Shown here: piece by piece, positions 7,364-14,538 of the stretch | How positions within the stretch are numbered: position 1 is the first letter of the stretch | How the letters are laid out: each line of letters opens with the position of its first letter | DNA from: JBFGFG01 sp041627475 | GTDB taxonomy: Bacteria; Actinomycetota; Nitriliruptoria; Nitriliruptorales; Nitriliruptoraceae | NCBI GenBank assembly: GCA_041627475.1 | Contig: JBFKQZ010000052.1 | Location: forward strand, 1-14,925 | DNA length: 14,925 bases | Direction: 5' to 3' | The notes under the pieces: model-generated | Database searches by the model: none | The model's input: the letters and a program-made list of their open reading frames with translations, nothing else | What the model was told of the DNA's origin: nothing | Position numbers and translations under genes: made by a program

Positions 7364-9444
7364 GACTGCTCCTCCTGCTGGGCCTGGATGGCCGTGATCG
7401 CGATCGTGTTCACCACGTCCGGCACGAGGCAGCCGCGTGAGAGGTCGTTGACCGGGGCGTTGAGTCCCTGGAGCACGGGCCCGATCGCGATCGCGCTCGC
7501 CGACCGCTGCACGGCCTTGTAGGTCGTGTTGCCGGACTCGAGGTCGGGGAACACGAACACCGTCGCGCGCCCCGCCACCGGCGAGTCCGGCGCCTTCTTG
7601 GAGGCCGTCGAGGGGTCGATCGCGGCGTCGTACTGGAGCGGGCCGTCGATGAGCAGGTCGGGCGCACGCTCGCGTGCCAGCTCGGTGGCCGCGACGACCT
7701 TGTCCACGTCGGTCCCCGAGCCGCTCGAGCCCGTCGAGTAGGACAGCATCGCCACGCGCGGCTCGATGCCGAACTGGCGCGCCGTCCCCGCCGACGCGAT
7801 CGCGATGTCGGCGAGCTCCTCGCTGGTCGGGTTGGGGATCACGGCACAGTCGCCGTAGACCAGGACCCGGTCGGCGAGCAGCATGAGGAAGACGCTGGAC
7901 ACCACGTCGACCCCGGGCTTGGTCTTGATGAACTCGAAGGCCGGCCGGATCGTGTGGGCCGTGGTGTGCGCCGCACCCGAGACCATGCCGTCAGCCTGGT
8001 CGAGGTGGACCATCATCGTCCCGAAGTAGCTGACGTCGCTGACACGGTCACGGGCCTGGTCGAGGTTGATGCCCTTGTGCGAGCGCAGCTCGCGGTAGGT
8101 CTCGGCGAACTCCTCCAGCCGCTCGTCGGCCGTCGGGTCGATGATCGGCACGTCCCCGAGGTCGACGCCGAGCTCGTCGGCACGGCGGCGGACCGCGACG
8201 GGGTCGCCGAGCAGCGTGATGTCGGCCACGCCGCGGTCACGCACGATCCGCGTGGCCTTGAGGATGCGGTCGTCGGTGCCCTCGGGGAGCACGATGCGCT
8301 TGCGGTCCGCGGACGCGCGCTCGACGAGTCGCCGCTCGAACATCCGCGGCGTGACGCGCTCGACCCGGGCCACCGAGAGACGCCCGGTGACCTCGTCGAG
8401 GTCGAGGTGCTCCTGGGCGAGGTCGAGCGCCCGCCGGACCTTGCGCCGGTGGTGCGGCCGCATGACCGACGGCACCTCGGACACGGCGGCGGCCGTGTCG
8501 TAGGTGTCGGTGTCCACGGCGCCGACCGGGACCGTCGAGGCGACCCCCGCCAGCAGCTCGGCCACCCGGGGGTCGAGCTCGAAGCCACCGGTGAGGACGA
8601 TGCCGGCGACCGACGGCAGCGACGGCGTGATGTCGGCGACCAGGGCCGCCAGCACGAGTGCCGTGCGGTCCGCCGGCGTCAGCAGCAGCGTGCCGTCACG
8701 CATGCGGTCGATCATGTTGGGCATCGACATGGCCCCGACCGCGATCCCGGTCACCGCGCGTTCGTCGTCGATCGGGGTGTCGTTGGTCGGGACCCGTGTC
8801 GCGCCGATCGCCTGGAACACCTCGGCGACCGTCGGCACGGCCAGCAGCGGGTCCTCCGGGACGATCCCGACGGGCACCGACGCGCCCGCGACCTCCTCGC
8901 GCACCTCGTCGACGATGTCGGGATCGACCCGGTTGACGACCGTGCCGAGGTGGGTCGCGCCGATGTCGGTCAGGCGGTCGTGCGCGACCCCGACCGCATC
9001 GGCGACCGCACTCGGGCGTCGCCCTGCGCCCTTGACCACGGCCAGCACCGGCGTGCCGAGGTCCCCGATGAGCGAGGCGTCCAGCTCGGTGTCGCGCGTC
9101 CCGACGACGCCCGTGTGGTCGGGCCCGTCGACCACGACGACGTCGCAGCGACGGAGGAGCTCGTGGTGTGCCTCCAGCGTCCGGGCGACCAGCTCGTCGA
9201 CGCGGCTCTCGGCGACGAGGTCGGCCAGCTCGGCGGCCGACACCAGCTCGATGACGTCCTGCTCGCCGTGCGGCCCCAGGCGCGACGCGACGAGCGCAGC
9301 GCGGTCGTCGTCGGGCAGTGGGATGACCGGCCGCAGGTAGCCGACCCGCCCCGCCGTGGCGGCGAGGTGGTCGACGAGCGCGAGGACCACCAGCGTCTTG
9401 CCGGCCGCCGGCTCGAACGACGTGACGTGGATGCTGGTGGCCAC
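7360..9444 (-). CDS. pta: Phosphate acetyltransferase, long three-domain type
   Basis: Transfers acetyl between CoA and phosphate (acetyl-CoA + Pi to acetyl phosphate + CoA), feeding acetate kinase. The 694 residues show the long class I architecture. An N-terminal BioD-like P-loop domain (about 1-215) has AAGKT at 13-17 and VVVDGPDHTG near 102-111. A DRTGG-type middle domain covers about 216-330. The catalytic PTA_PTB domain (about 369-690) contains LPEGTDDRILKA, MVSGAAHTTAHTIRPA, VYGDCAVIPNPT, MLSYSTGSSGSG and the C-terminal RSASAIAIGPVLQGL. The GTG start has AGGAGG 6 nt upstream (9451-9456). It is the first gene of a pta-ackA pair with a 4-bp overlap. A strong hairpin separates it from the secreted-protein gene upstream, suggesting its own promoter. 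Confidence 0.97.
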   Translation of the reverse strand: MATSIHVTSFEPAAGKTLVVLALVDHLAATAGRVGYLRPVIPLPDDDRAALVASRLGPHGEQDVIELVSAAELADLVAESRVDELVARTLEAHHELLRRCDVVVVDGPDHTGVVGTRDTELDASLIGDLGTPVLAVVKGAGRRPSAVADAVGVAHDRLTDIGATHLGTVVNRVDPDIVDEVREEVAGASVPVGIVPEDPLLAVPTVAEVFQAIGATRVPTNDTPIDDERAVTGIAVGAMSMPNMIDRMRDGTLLLTPADRTALVLAALVADITPSLPSVAGIVLTGGFELDPRVAELLAGVASTVPVGAVDTDTYDTAAAVSEVPSVMRPHHRRKVRRALDLAQEHLDLDEVTGRLSVARVERVTPRMFERRLVERASADRKRIVLPEGTDDRILKATRIVRDRGVADITLLGDPVAVRRRADELGVDLGDVPIIDPTADERLEEFAETYRELRSHKGINLDQARDRVSDVSYFGTMMVHLDQADGMVSGAAHTTAHTIRPAFEFIKTKPGVDVVSSVFLMLLADRVLVYGDCAVIPNPTSEELADIAIASAGTARQFGIEPRVAMLSYSTGSSGSGTDVDKVVAATELARERAPDLLIDGPLQYDAAIDPSTASKKAPDSPVAGRATVFVFPDLESGNTTYKAVQRSASAIAIGPVLQGLNAPVNDLSRGCLVPDVVNTIAITAIQAQQEEQS

Positions 9445-9474
9445 GAGGCTCCTCCTGCGGGGCGTGGGACCGCG

Positions 9475-9480
9475 ACCCTA
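9475..9480 (-). promoter_or_regulatory. Candidate -10 element of pta-ackA
   Basis: On the minus strand, TAGGGT fits TANNNT and would give a leader of about 24 nt. Its -35 region would fall inside the hairpin at 9485-9515. No clear -35 sequence is seen. Confidence 0.2.
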
Positions 9481-9484
9481 CGCA

Positions 9485-9515
9485 ACGACGCCCACCCGGA
9501 CCGGGTGGGCGTCGT
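9485..9515 (-). terminator. Perfect hairpin terminator after the secreted-protein gene
   Basis: A perfect inverted repeat with two 15-nt arms (9485-9499 and 9501-9515) around a single central base folds to a very GC-rich 14-bp stem with a 3-nt loop. It begins 14 nt past the stop codon of the minus-strand secreted-protein gene and before pta. No T-tract follows on either strand, which is common for GC-rich actinobacterial terminators. It should insulate pta-ackA from upstream transcription. Confidence 0.72.
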
Positions 9516-9529
9516 GGAGGAACCGGGGT

Positions 9530-10324
9530 TCAGCAGCTCAGCGACGGGTCGGCGTGCGGGACGACCAACGGGACCAGGTGCTGGACGTCGTCGTACGGCA
9601 TCGCGCTGGAGGTGACGAAGGCGGACGGGGCGGCCCAGACCGATGCGCCGATGAACGAGGCGTCGCCGGTGATCGTGTCGCAGGCACGGACCTCGTCGGT
9701 CAGCAGTGCGGCGGGCACCGGGATGGCGATCTCACCGGTCGCGGGGTCGAAGGTCGCCGTCACGCCGCCGAGCTCCTCGCACAGCGTCACGTTGCCGGCC
9801 TCCGACGTGCTGCAGTTGCCGCGCAGGGCGAAGTAGCCGATGCCCGGGTTGCGCGGCGGCGGGCAGGTGCCCGCCGTCGGGTCACAGGCGCCACGGGAGT
9901 AGTTGGTGAACTTGCCGTCGAGCTCGAAGGCGTTGCCGTTGTACGAGAACGACCACCCGTAGCGCGTGGCCTCCGGCGTCCCGCCGGGCGCCGGCAGCTC
10001 CGTCATCCCGAGCGTGAAGGTGAACGTGTCGTCGCCGTACCCGAGGTAGGCCGCCTCGAAGTCCTGCCCGAGGGCGCTGCCGAGCGGTGCGAGGTCGCCG
10101 CCGCCGCCCCAGTCCCCGGCCAGCTCCACGTCGAACCCGTCGAACACGGCCACGTCGAACCGCTCGACGCGGTCAGCGGGTGTGGTGTCCACCTCGTCGG
10201 CACCTTCCTCGGTGCCGGTCGGGGTCCCCTCCTCGGCGCTCGGGTCGCCGTCGGCGACCGGGGCGAAGGCGAGCGCCCCGAGGGCGAGCGTGGCGGTGGT
10301 GATGGCGACGAGCGAACGACGCAC
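9530..10324 (-). CDS. Secreted six-cysteine protein, unknown function
   Basis: Exported protein of 264 aa with no family I can name securely. The N-terminus MRRSLVAITTATLALGALAFA is a clear Sec signal peptide (Arg2-Arg3, hydrophobic core, AFA cleavage motif near residue 21). An acidic linker (about 25-52) follows. The mature part alternates hydrophobic and polar stretches such as TFTFTLGMTEL (100-110) and ATFDPATGEIAIPVP, suggesting a beta-sandwich domain. Cysteines at 147, 154, 171, 182, 215 and the very last residue, 264, could form three disulfides. There is no membrane anchor, lipobox or sorting signal. The GTG start has AGGAG 5 nt upstream (10330-10334). It is divergent from glpK and ends at a strong hairpin, so it is probably monocistronic. 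A DOMON-like domain is possible but unproven. Confidence 0.85.
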   Translation of the reverse strand: MRRSLVAITTATLALGALAFAPVADGDPSAEEGTPTGTEEGADEVDTTPADRVERFDVAVFDGFDVELAGDWGGGGDLAPLGSALGQDFEAAYLGYGDDTFTFTLGMTELPAPGGTPEATRYGWSFSYNGNAFELDGKFTNYSRGACDPTAGTCPPPRNPGIGYFALRGNCSTSEAGNVTLCEELGGVTATFDPATGEIAIPVPAALLTDEVRACDTITGDASFIGASVWAAPSAFVTSSAMPYDDVQHLVPLVVPHADPSLSC

Positions 10325-10382
10325 GGTGTCTCCTGACGAGTGACGGGTGGCTGGCAGGACTGCGGGCAGGTCTTCGACACCC

Positions 10383-10412
10383 GTCGTCGCGGCTCCTCCC
10401 CGCCCCGACGAC
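10383..10412. repeat. Inverted repeat in the glpK/secreted-protein divergent gap
   Basis: GTCGTCG (10383-10389) is complementary to CGACGAC (10406-10412), about 16 bp apart and upstream of the candidate glpK -10. It could be an operator half-site pair, but simple GTC/GAC repeats are frequent in this genome, so support is weak. Confidence 0.2.
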
Positions 10413-10427
10413 CGTGCGCTCGTTGTC

Positions 10428-10433
10428 TACCGT
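10428..10433 (+). promoter_or_regulatory. Candidate glpK -10 element
   Basis: TACCGT fits TANNNT and would give a leader of about 20 nt to the GTG at 10460. No matching -35 is visible. The same hexamer appears in the candidate moeZ promoter. Confidence 0.22.
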
Positions 10434-10449
10434 CGGGGTCCGAGCACCC

Positions 10450-10455
10450 AGGGGG
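10450..10455 (+). promoter_or_regulatory. Ribosome binding site deciding the glpK start
   Basis: AGGGGG sits 4 nt before the GTG at 10460. The open frame extends 40 codons further upstream, but that extension lacks homology to glycerol kinase. Confidence 0.55.
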
Positions 10456-10459
10456 CGAC

Positions 10460-11968
10460 GTGGCACGGATCCTGAGCATCGACGAGGGCACGACGGGCGT
10501 CCGCGGCGTCGTCGTCGACGAGCACGGCACGTTGCTCGGCGCCGGCTATCGCGAGTTCACCCAGCACTTCCCCCGTCCCGGGTGGGTCGAGCACGACGCG
10601 AACGAGATCTGGGACGCGACGCTCGCGGCGTGCCAGGAGGCCCTGGACGCCACCGGCACCGCGCCTGCCGACGTCACCTGCGTGGGGATCACCAACCAAC
10701 GCGAGACCGTCGTGGTCTGGGACCGCCGCTCCGGCGAGCCGATCCACAACGCGATCGTGTGGCAGGACCGTCGGACGGCTGCCCGGTGCGACGAACTGCG
10801 CGAGGCGGGCCACGTCGAGCGCGTGCGCAGCAAGACCGGTCTCGTGGTCGATGCGTACTTCTCCGGCACGAAGCTCGCCTGGCTCCTCGACAACGTCGAC
10901 GGTGCCCGCGACCGTGCGGCTGCGGGCGACCTCGCCTTCGGCACGATGGACACGTGGCTGTGCTGGCAGCTCTCGGGCGGTACCGCGCACGTCACCGAGC
11001 CGTCCAACGCCTGCCGCACGATGCTGTGGGACGTCCGCAACGACCGCTGGTCCAGCGAGATGCAGGAGCTGCTCGACGTCCCGTCGACGCTGCTGCCCGA
11101 GGCCCGGGACTCGTCCGGTGACATCGCCCACACCGACCCGGACGCCTTCCTCGGCATCGACGCACCGGTCACGGGCATCGGCGGCGACCAGCAGTCGGCC
11201 CTCTTCGGCCAGGGCTGCTGGACGCCCGGCACCTCGAAGAACACCTACGGGACGGGCTCGTTCCTGCTGCTCAACACCGGCGACTTCGCGGCCCAGTCCG
11301 AGCACGGCCTGCTGACCAGCGTCGGGTGGCGGATCGGCGGCGAGACCACCTACGTGCTGGAGGGCGCGATCTTCGTCACCGGGGCGACCGTGCAGTGGCT
11401 GCGGGACGGCCTGGGCATCATCGACAGCGCGGCCGAGACCGAGGCGCTCGCCCGCGAGGTCCCCGCCGGCAACGAGGGCGTCTACCTCGTCCCCGCCTTC
11501 GTGGGACTCGGCGCCCCCCACTGGGACAGCTACGCCCGCGGCACGCTGGTCGGCATGACCCGCGGCACCGGGCGGGCCCACCTCGCCCGCGCAGCGCTGG
11601 AGGCGATGGCCTACCAGTCCGCCGACGTCGTGGACCTGATGCAGCGCGACTCGGGCCAGGAGCTCGTCGAGCTGCGTGTGGACGGTGGTGCCGCGGCCAA
11701 CGACCTCCTCTGCCAGTTCCAGGCGGACGTCCTGGGCGTGCCGGTGCTCCGGCCCGCGGTCACCGAGACCACCGTGCTGGGCGCGGCGTTCCTCGCCGGC
11801 CTCGGCGCCGGCGTGTGGTCGTCGACCGCGGAGCTTCGTGACGCATGGCAGTTGGACCAGCGTTTCGAGCCGCAGATGGACGCCGACGTCCGCGACCACC
11901 TCCGCACGGGCTGGAGCGAGGCCGTCGAGCGGTCCCGCGGCTGGGCCCGCATCACCGGTGAGGCATGA
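10460..11968 (+). CDS. glpK: Glycerol kinase
   Basis: Phosphorylates glycerol with ATP to sn-glycerol 3-phosphate in the cytoplasm. The 502-aa product is full length for this FGGY-family kinase. It begins with the nucleotide-binding motif SIDEGTTG (6-13). Glycerol-contacting residues seen in the E. coli enzyme are all present: Arg81-Glu82 in NQRET, Trp101 in IVWQDRR, Tyr133 in YFSGTK, and the catalytic base Asp243 in GIGGDQQSALFGQ. KNTYGTGSF (260-268), GLGAPHWD (349-356) and LRVDGGAAAND (405-415) complete the set. The E. coli-type GGTRIP loop that binds enzyme IIA-Glc is absent, so that regulation should not apply. The start is set by conservation and a G-rich ribosome site. No glpF or glpD is adjacent. 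An unknown gene follows 2 nt downstream and is probably co-transcribed. Confidence 0.97.
   Translation: MARILSIDEGTTGVRGVVVDEHGTLLGAGYREFTQHFPRPGWVEHDANEIWDATLAACQEALDATGTAPADVTCVGITNQRETVVVWDRRSGEPIHNAIVWQDRRTAARCDELREAGHVERVRSKTGLVVDAYFSGTKLAWLLDNVDGARDRAAAGDLAFGTMDTWLCWQLSGGTAHVTEPSNACRTMLWDVRNDRWSSEMQELLDVPSTLLPEARDSSGDIAHTDPDAFLGIDAPVTGIGGDQQSALFGQGCWTPGTSKNTYGTGSFLLLNTGDFAAQSEHGLLTSVGWRIGGETTYVLEGAIFVTGATVQWLRDGLGIIDSAAETEALAREVPAGNEGVYLVPAFVGLGAPHWDSYARGTLVGMTRGTGRAHLARAALEAMAYQSADVVDLMQRDSGQELVELRVDGGAAANDLLCQFQADVLGVPVLRPAVTETTVLGAAFLAGLGAGVWSSTAELRDAWQLDQRFEPQMDADVRDHLRTGWSEAVERSRGWARITGEA
11960..11963 (+). promoter_or_regulatory. Ribosome binding site of the gene after glpK
   Basis: GAGG inside the glpK 3' end lies 7 nt before ATG 11971 but only 1 nt before ATG 11965, favouring the later start. 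Confidence 0.45.
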
Positions 11969-11970
11969 CG

Positions 11971-12702
11971 ATGGGTGACGCGACCGACGCACTGCTCGCG
12001 ACCCGGCGCGGGGTCGCGTTCGTCGCGACGGGCGAGGCCTCGGGCCGGCTCGAGGCGGCAGCCGACGACGTCGGCATGCTGCTGTGCCTCGTCGGTCACG
12101 CGGTCACGGAGGTCCGGCGCGGCACCGACGACGGACGGCTCGACGAGCTCGTCGCTGCACCGCCGGCCTGGCTGCGCGACGCAGCCGCACGCTTCGTGGC
12201 GGACGCCGACCTCGACTGGTGGACCCGGTCGGCGCGGACCGCCGTCCACCGCCAGGTGGCCGACGGGCTCACGGGGCTGGAGCTGACCGACCGTCGCGGT
12301 CGTGCCCGCAGCCTCCCCGAGGAGGCCGGCCCCCACCTGCGCACCTTCCTCACCGACGACCGTCGGCGGCCGGTGCGCCGCTGGCGGCCCGACCCGTCGG
12401 TCGAGATCGCCGTCCTCGACGGGCCCGACGACTGGGACGACGCGGGGCGCGTGGTCCCGGCGGACGTCGACGGCGTGCACCTGACCCTGCGCGGCCTGCT
12501 GACGATCGAGCCGGACGCGGACGTCGACTGGCCGTGGGAGACCGGCGGCGTCGTGTGGCACACGCCCGTCCCCGGCACGCCCCTCCCCCACGACGAGACC
12601 GGGGCCTGGCACCACGACCACGACTGGGTCGGCATCGGTCGCGAGTTCGACCCCCGGTTCGACGAGGGCGACGAGGTCGACGGCTCGGAGCTCAGCGCCT
12701 GA
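11971..12702 (+). CDS. Hypothetical soluble protein coupled to glpK
   Basis: Unrecognised protein of 243 aa. It has no signal peptide or membrane segment. The first half (about 1-120) looks helical and Ala/Leu/Asp-rich, with DLDWWTR. The second half is rich in Trp, Asp and Pro, with DWPWETGGVVWH and AWHHDHDW, about 10 Trp in all, and ends in an acidic tail. The His/Asp cluster could bind metal, but that is speculation. ATG 11971 is preferred because of ribosome-site spacing; ATG 11965, which would overlap the glpK stop as ATGA, adds two residues. Close spacing implies co-transcription and probably translational coupling with glycerol kinase. Its 3' end overlaps the convergent PLP-enzyme gene by 11 bp. 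Codon use matches the neighbours, so coding status is secure though the function is unknown. Confidence 0.8.
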   Translation: MGDATDALLATRRGVAFVATGEASGRLEAAADDVGMLLCLVGHAVTEVRRGTDDGRLDELVAAPPAWLRDAAARFVADADLDWWTRSARTAVHRQVADGLTGLELTDRRGRARSLPEEAGPHLRTFLTDDRRRPVRRWRPDPSVEIAVLDGPDDWDDAGRVVPADVDGVHLTLRGLLTIEPDADVDWPWETGGVVWHTPVPGTPLPHDETGAWHHDHDWVGIGREFDPRFDEGDEVDGSELSA

Positions 12703-13891
12703 CGAGCGGGCTCGCACTGTCCCCGGCCACGACGCGGTCGAGCGCACCGCCGAGGTCCGCCCACAGGTCGTCGGGGTCCTCCAGGCCGACGGACAGCCGC
12801 AGGGTGCCGGGGCCGACGCCGTAGCCCACACGGTCGGCCTCGTCCACGAGCGCATGGGTGAGCGCGGCCGGGTGCTCGATCAGCGTGTCGGTCGAGCCGA
12901 GGCTCACGGCACTGGTGATCAGCTGGACGGCGTCGTGCACGGCGCGGGCAGCCTCGAAGCCGCCGGCGACGTCGAACGCGAGCATCGCCCCGGGACCGTC
13001 CATCTGGCGACCGACGAGGCCCGTGGGGTCGCACTCCTCGAGCCCGGGCCAGCTGACGCGCGTGACCGCGGCGTGCTCGACCAGCCGCGCGACGAGCGCC
13101 GCCGCGCCGGCCTGTGCGCCGAGGACACGGCTGGGCAGCGTCGGCAGCGAGCGGTGCAGCAGCCAGGCGGCCTGCGGGTCGAGCACGGCGCCGGTCAGGA
13201 TGCGCACCTGGCGGAGGCTGGCAGCGCGCTCGGCGGAGGTCGCCACGACCCCCGCGAGCACGTCCCCGTGCCCGCCGAGGTACTTGGTGGCAGAGTGGAT
13301 CGCGTAGGCCGCGCCGTGCTCCAACGGCCGCTGCAGCACCGGCGTGGCGAAGGTGTTGTCGACGGCGACCGGCACGTCGCCGCTGGCCGCAGTGACGGCG
13401 GCGATGTCCACGAGCGCGAGCGTCGGGTTTGCGGGCGTCTCGACGAGCACGAGTCGGGTGTCGGGTCGGATCGCCGCGGCGACGCCGTCGGCGGTGGTCC
13501 AGGAGACGTCGATCCCGAGCAGCCCGGACGCCAGGAGGTGGTCCGTGCCGCCGTACAGCGGCCGCACGGCGACGACGTGGCCGCCGACGGCGCCGGCAGC
13601 CAGCAGCGTGGCCGTGATCGCGGCCATGCCGGAGGCGAAGGCCACCGCCTGCTCGGCGTGCTCCAACCCTGCGACACCCTGCTCCCAGCGGGCCGTCGTG
13701 GGGTTGTGGAGGCGGGAGTACACCGGTGTGGCGGCCGTCGCGGCGCCCTCGGCGAATGCCAGCAGGGCGGCGGCACCGGTGTCGAGGTCCGGTACCGGGT
13801 ACGTCGTCGACCGGTCGATCGGTGGCGTGTGGAGGCCGAGCCCGGTGAGGTCCTGACGCCCGGCGTGCACAGCGGTGGTTGTCAGGCGCAT
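12692..13891 (-). CDS. PLP-dependent Cys/Met-metabolism enzyme (cystathionine synthase/lyase or methionine lyase type)
   Basis: Fold-type I PLP enzyme of the cystathionine gamma-synthase/lyase family, 399 aa, complete. It shows YSRLHNPT (58-65), the phosphate-contacting SGM (87-89), substrate-stacking Tyr113 in LYGG, Asp178 in DNTFATP, the PLP lysine Lys203 in HSATKYLGGHGD, and the carboxylate-binding Arg365 in LRLSVGLED. The position held by Cys116 in Pseudomonas methionine gamma-lyase is Gly115 here, which argues against a canonical methionine gamma-lyase. SLGSTDTLIEHPA (330-342) does not settle the choice between gamma-synthase, gamma-lyase and beta-lyase activity. The ATG at 13891 is chosen by homology and GGAG 5 nt upstream (13897-13900). 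The divergent Lrp-type regulator next door suggests amino-acid-responsive control, an arrangement also known for mdeA/mdeR in Pseudomonas putida. Confidence 0.93.
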   Translation of the reverse strand: MRLTTTAVHAGRQDLTGLGLHTPPIDRSTTYPVPDLDTGAAALLAFAEGAATAATPVYSRLHNPTTARWEQGVAGLEHAEQAVAFASGMAAITATLLAAGAVGGHVVAVRPLYGGTDHLLASGLLGIDVSWTTADGVAAAIRPDTRLVLVETPANPTLALVDIAAVTAASGDVPVAVDNTFATPVLQRPLEHGAAYAIHSATKYLGGHGDVLAGVVATSAERAASLRQVRILTGAVLDPQAAWLLHRSLPTLPSRVLGAQAGAAALVARLVEHAAVTRVSWPGLEECDPTGLVGRQMDGPGAMLAFDVAGGFEAARAVHDAVQLITSAVSLGSTDTLIEHPAALTHALVDEADRVGYGVGPGTLRLSVGLEDPDDLWADLGGALDRVVAGDSASPLVRR

Positions 13892-13917
13892 GACGGCTCC
13901 GATCGATCTTGATTCGG

Positions 13918-13931
13918 GAGGAACGTTCCTC
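13918..13931. promoter_or_regulatory. 14-bp perfect palindrome, candidate Lrp operator
   Basis: GAGGAACGTTCCTC is a perfect palindrome, extendable by one mismatch to 18 bp (13916-13933). It lies in the 82-bp gap between the PLP-enzyme start and the Lrp-family start, the expected place for an operator controlling both. Confidence 0.5.
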
Positions 13932-13947
13932 TCCCCATTGTCCCACG

Positions 13948-13953
13948 TAGCAT
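13948..13953 (+). promoter_or_regulatory. Candidate -10 element of the Lrp-family gene
   Basis: TAGCAT fits TANNNT and lies 16 bp after the palindrome at 13918-13931, which would then cover the -35 region and allow autorepression. No strong -35 is visible. Confidence 0.2.
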
Positions 13954-13973
13954 CTGTCTCTGCACCGAAGAAG

Positions 13974-14456
13974 ATGCGGAAGATGAGCGAGAAGATCACC
14001 CTCGACCGAACAGACGTCGAACTGCTGCACCTGCTGCAGGACGACGCCCGCATGACCAACAAGGAGATGGCCGACCGCGTGGGGTTGTCACCGTCGGCGA
14101 CGCTCGAACGCGTGCGTCGCCTCGTCGGCGCAGGGGTCGTCCGCGGGATGCACGCCCGCCTCGACCCGGCAGCGATCGGCATCGGGCTGGAGGCGTTGCT
14201 GATGGTGCGCCTGCAACGGCACACCCGCACGGTGATCGACGCGTTCCAGGCCCACTGCCACGCGTTGGAGGAGATCGTGGGCCTCTGGCACCTCACCGGC
14301 TCCAGCGACTACGTGGCGCGCGTCGTCGCCCGTGACCACGAGCACCTGCGCGACTTCCTCATGGACTCGTTCACGACCCGGCCGGAGGTCGCCCACCTCG
14401 AGACACACGTCGTGCTCTGGGAGGAGCACGCGACCCGCTGGCCGGTCTGGCGCTGA
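13974..14456 (+). CDS. Lrp/AsnC-family transcriptional regulator
   Basis: DNA-binding regulator of 160 aa, typical Lrp length. The winged helix-turn-helix covers about residues 9-60 (LDRTDVELLHLLQDDARMTN, then MADRVGLSPSATLERVRRL). The ligand-sensing RAM domain covers about 68-152, with WHLTGSSDYVARV holding the conserved Gly-Ser-x-Asp-Tyr turn. Such proteins form dimers or octamers that bind amino acids. The frame is open further upstream, but that stretch (into the PLP-enzyme gene) shows no homology. ATG 13974 and ATG 13983 are both plausible, with GAAG-type purines before the first. Divergent placement and the palindrome between suggest it controls the PLP enzyme and itself, with a sulfur amino acid or another amino acid as effector (inference). 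Confidence 0.93.
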   Translation: MRKMSEKITLDRTDVELLHLLQDDARMTNKEMADRVGLSPSATLERVRRLVGAGVVRGMHARLDPAAIGIGLEALLMVRLQRHTRTVIDAFQAHCHALEEIVGLWHLTGSSDYVARVVARDHEHLRDFLMDSFTTRPEVAHLETHVVLWEEHATRWPVWR

Positions 14457-14460
14457 CGGT

Positions 14461-14476
14461 CGTCGGTCAGCCGACG
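14461..14476 (+). terminator. Weak hairpin after the Lrp-family gene
   Basis: CGTCGG and CCGACG form a 6-bp stem around a TCAG loop, 4 nt after the stop. No T-tract follows. It may be a weak terminator or a chance match in GC-rich DNA. Confidence 0.3.
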
Positions 14477-14523
14477 CGGCGCCCGACGACGCGATGGCCC
14501 CCGCGGGGCATGTCACACCCCTT

Positions 14524-14536
14524 CGGCACAGTGCCG
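14524..14536. repeat. Short palindrome just before the DUF222-type start codon
   Basis: CGGCAC and GTGCCG flank a single A, ending 2 nt before the ATG at 14539, where a ribosome binding site would normally be. No purine-rich site is present, so this could be an operator or could mean a leaderless or later start. Confidence 0.3.
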
Positions 14537-14538
14537 GC

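Noticed and set aside
7954..9615. Plus-strand open frame of 553 codons opposite pta.
   Set aside because: Same third-base phase relation as opposite ppc, with a low-complexity Arg/Asp/Val-rich product. The frames at 4826-6181, 6428-7522, 10427-11992 and 12854-13912 have the same phase to moeZ, ackA, glpK and the PLP enzyme.
13891..14296. N-terminal extension of the PLP enzyme on the minus strand up to 14296.
   Set aside because: The extension is antisense to the Lrp-family gene, has no family homology, and the ATG at 13891 has a ribosome site and matches the normal family start.
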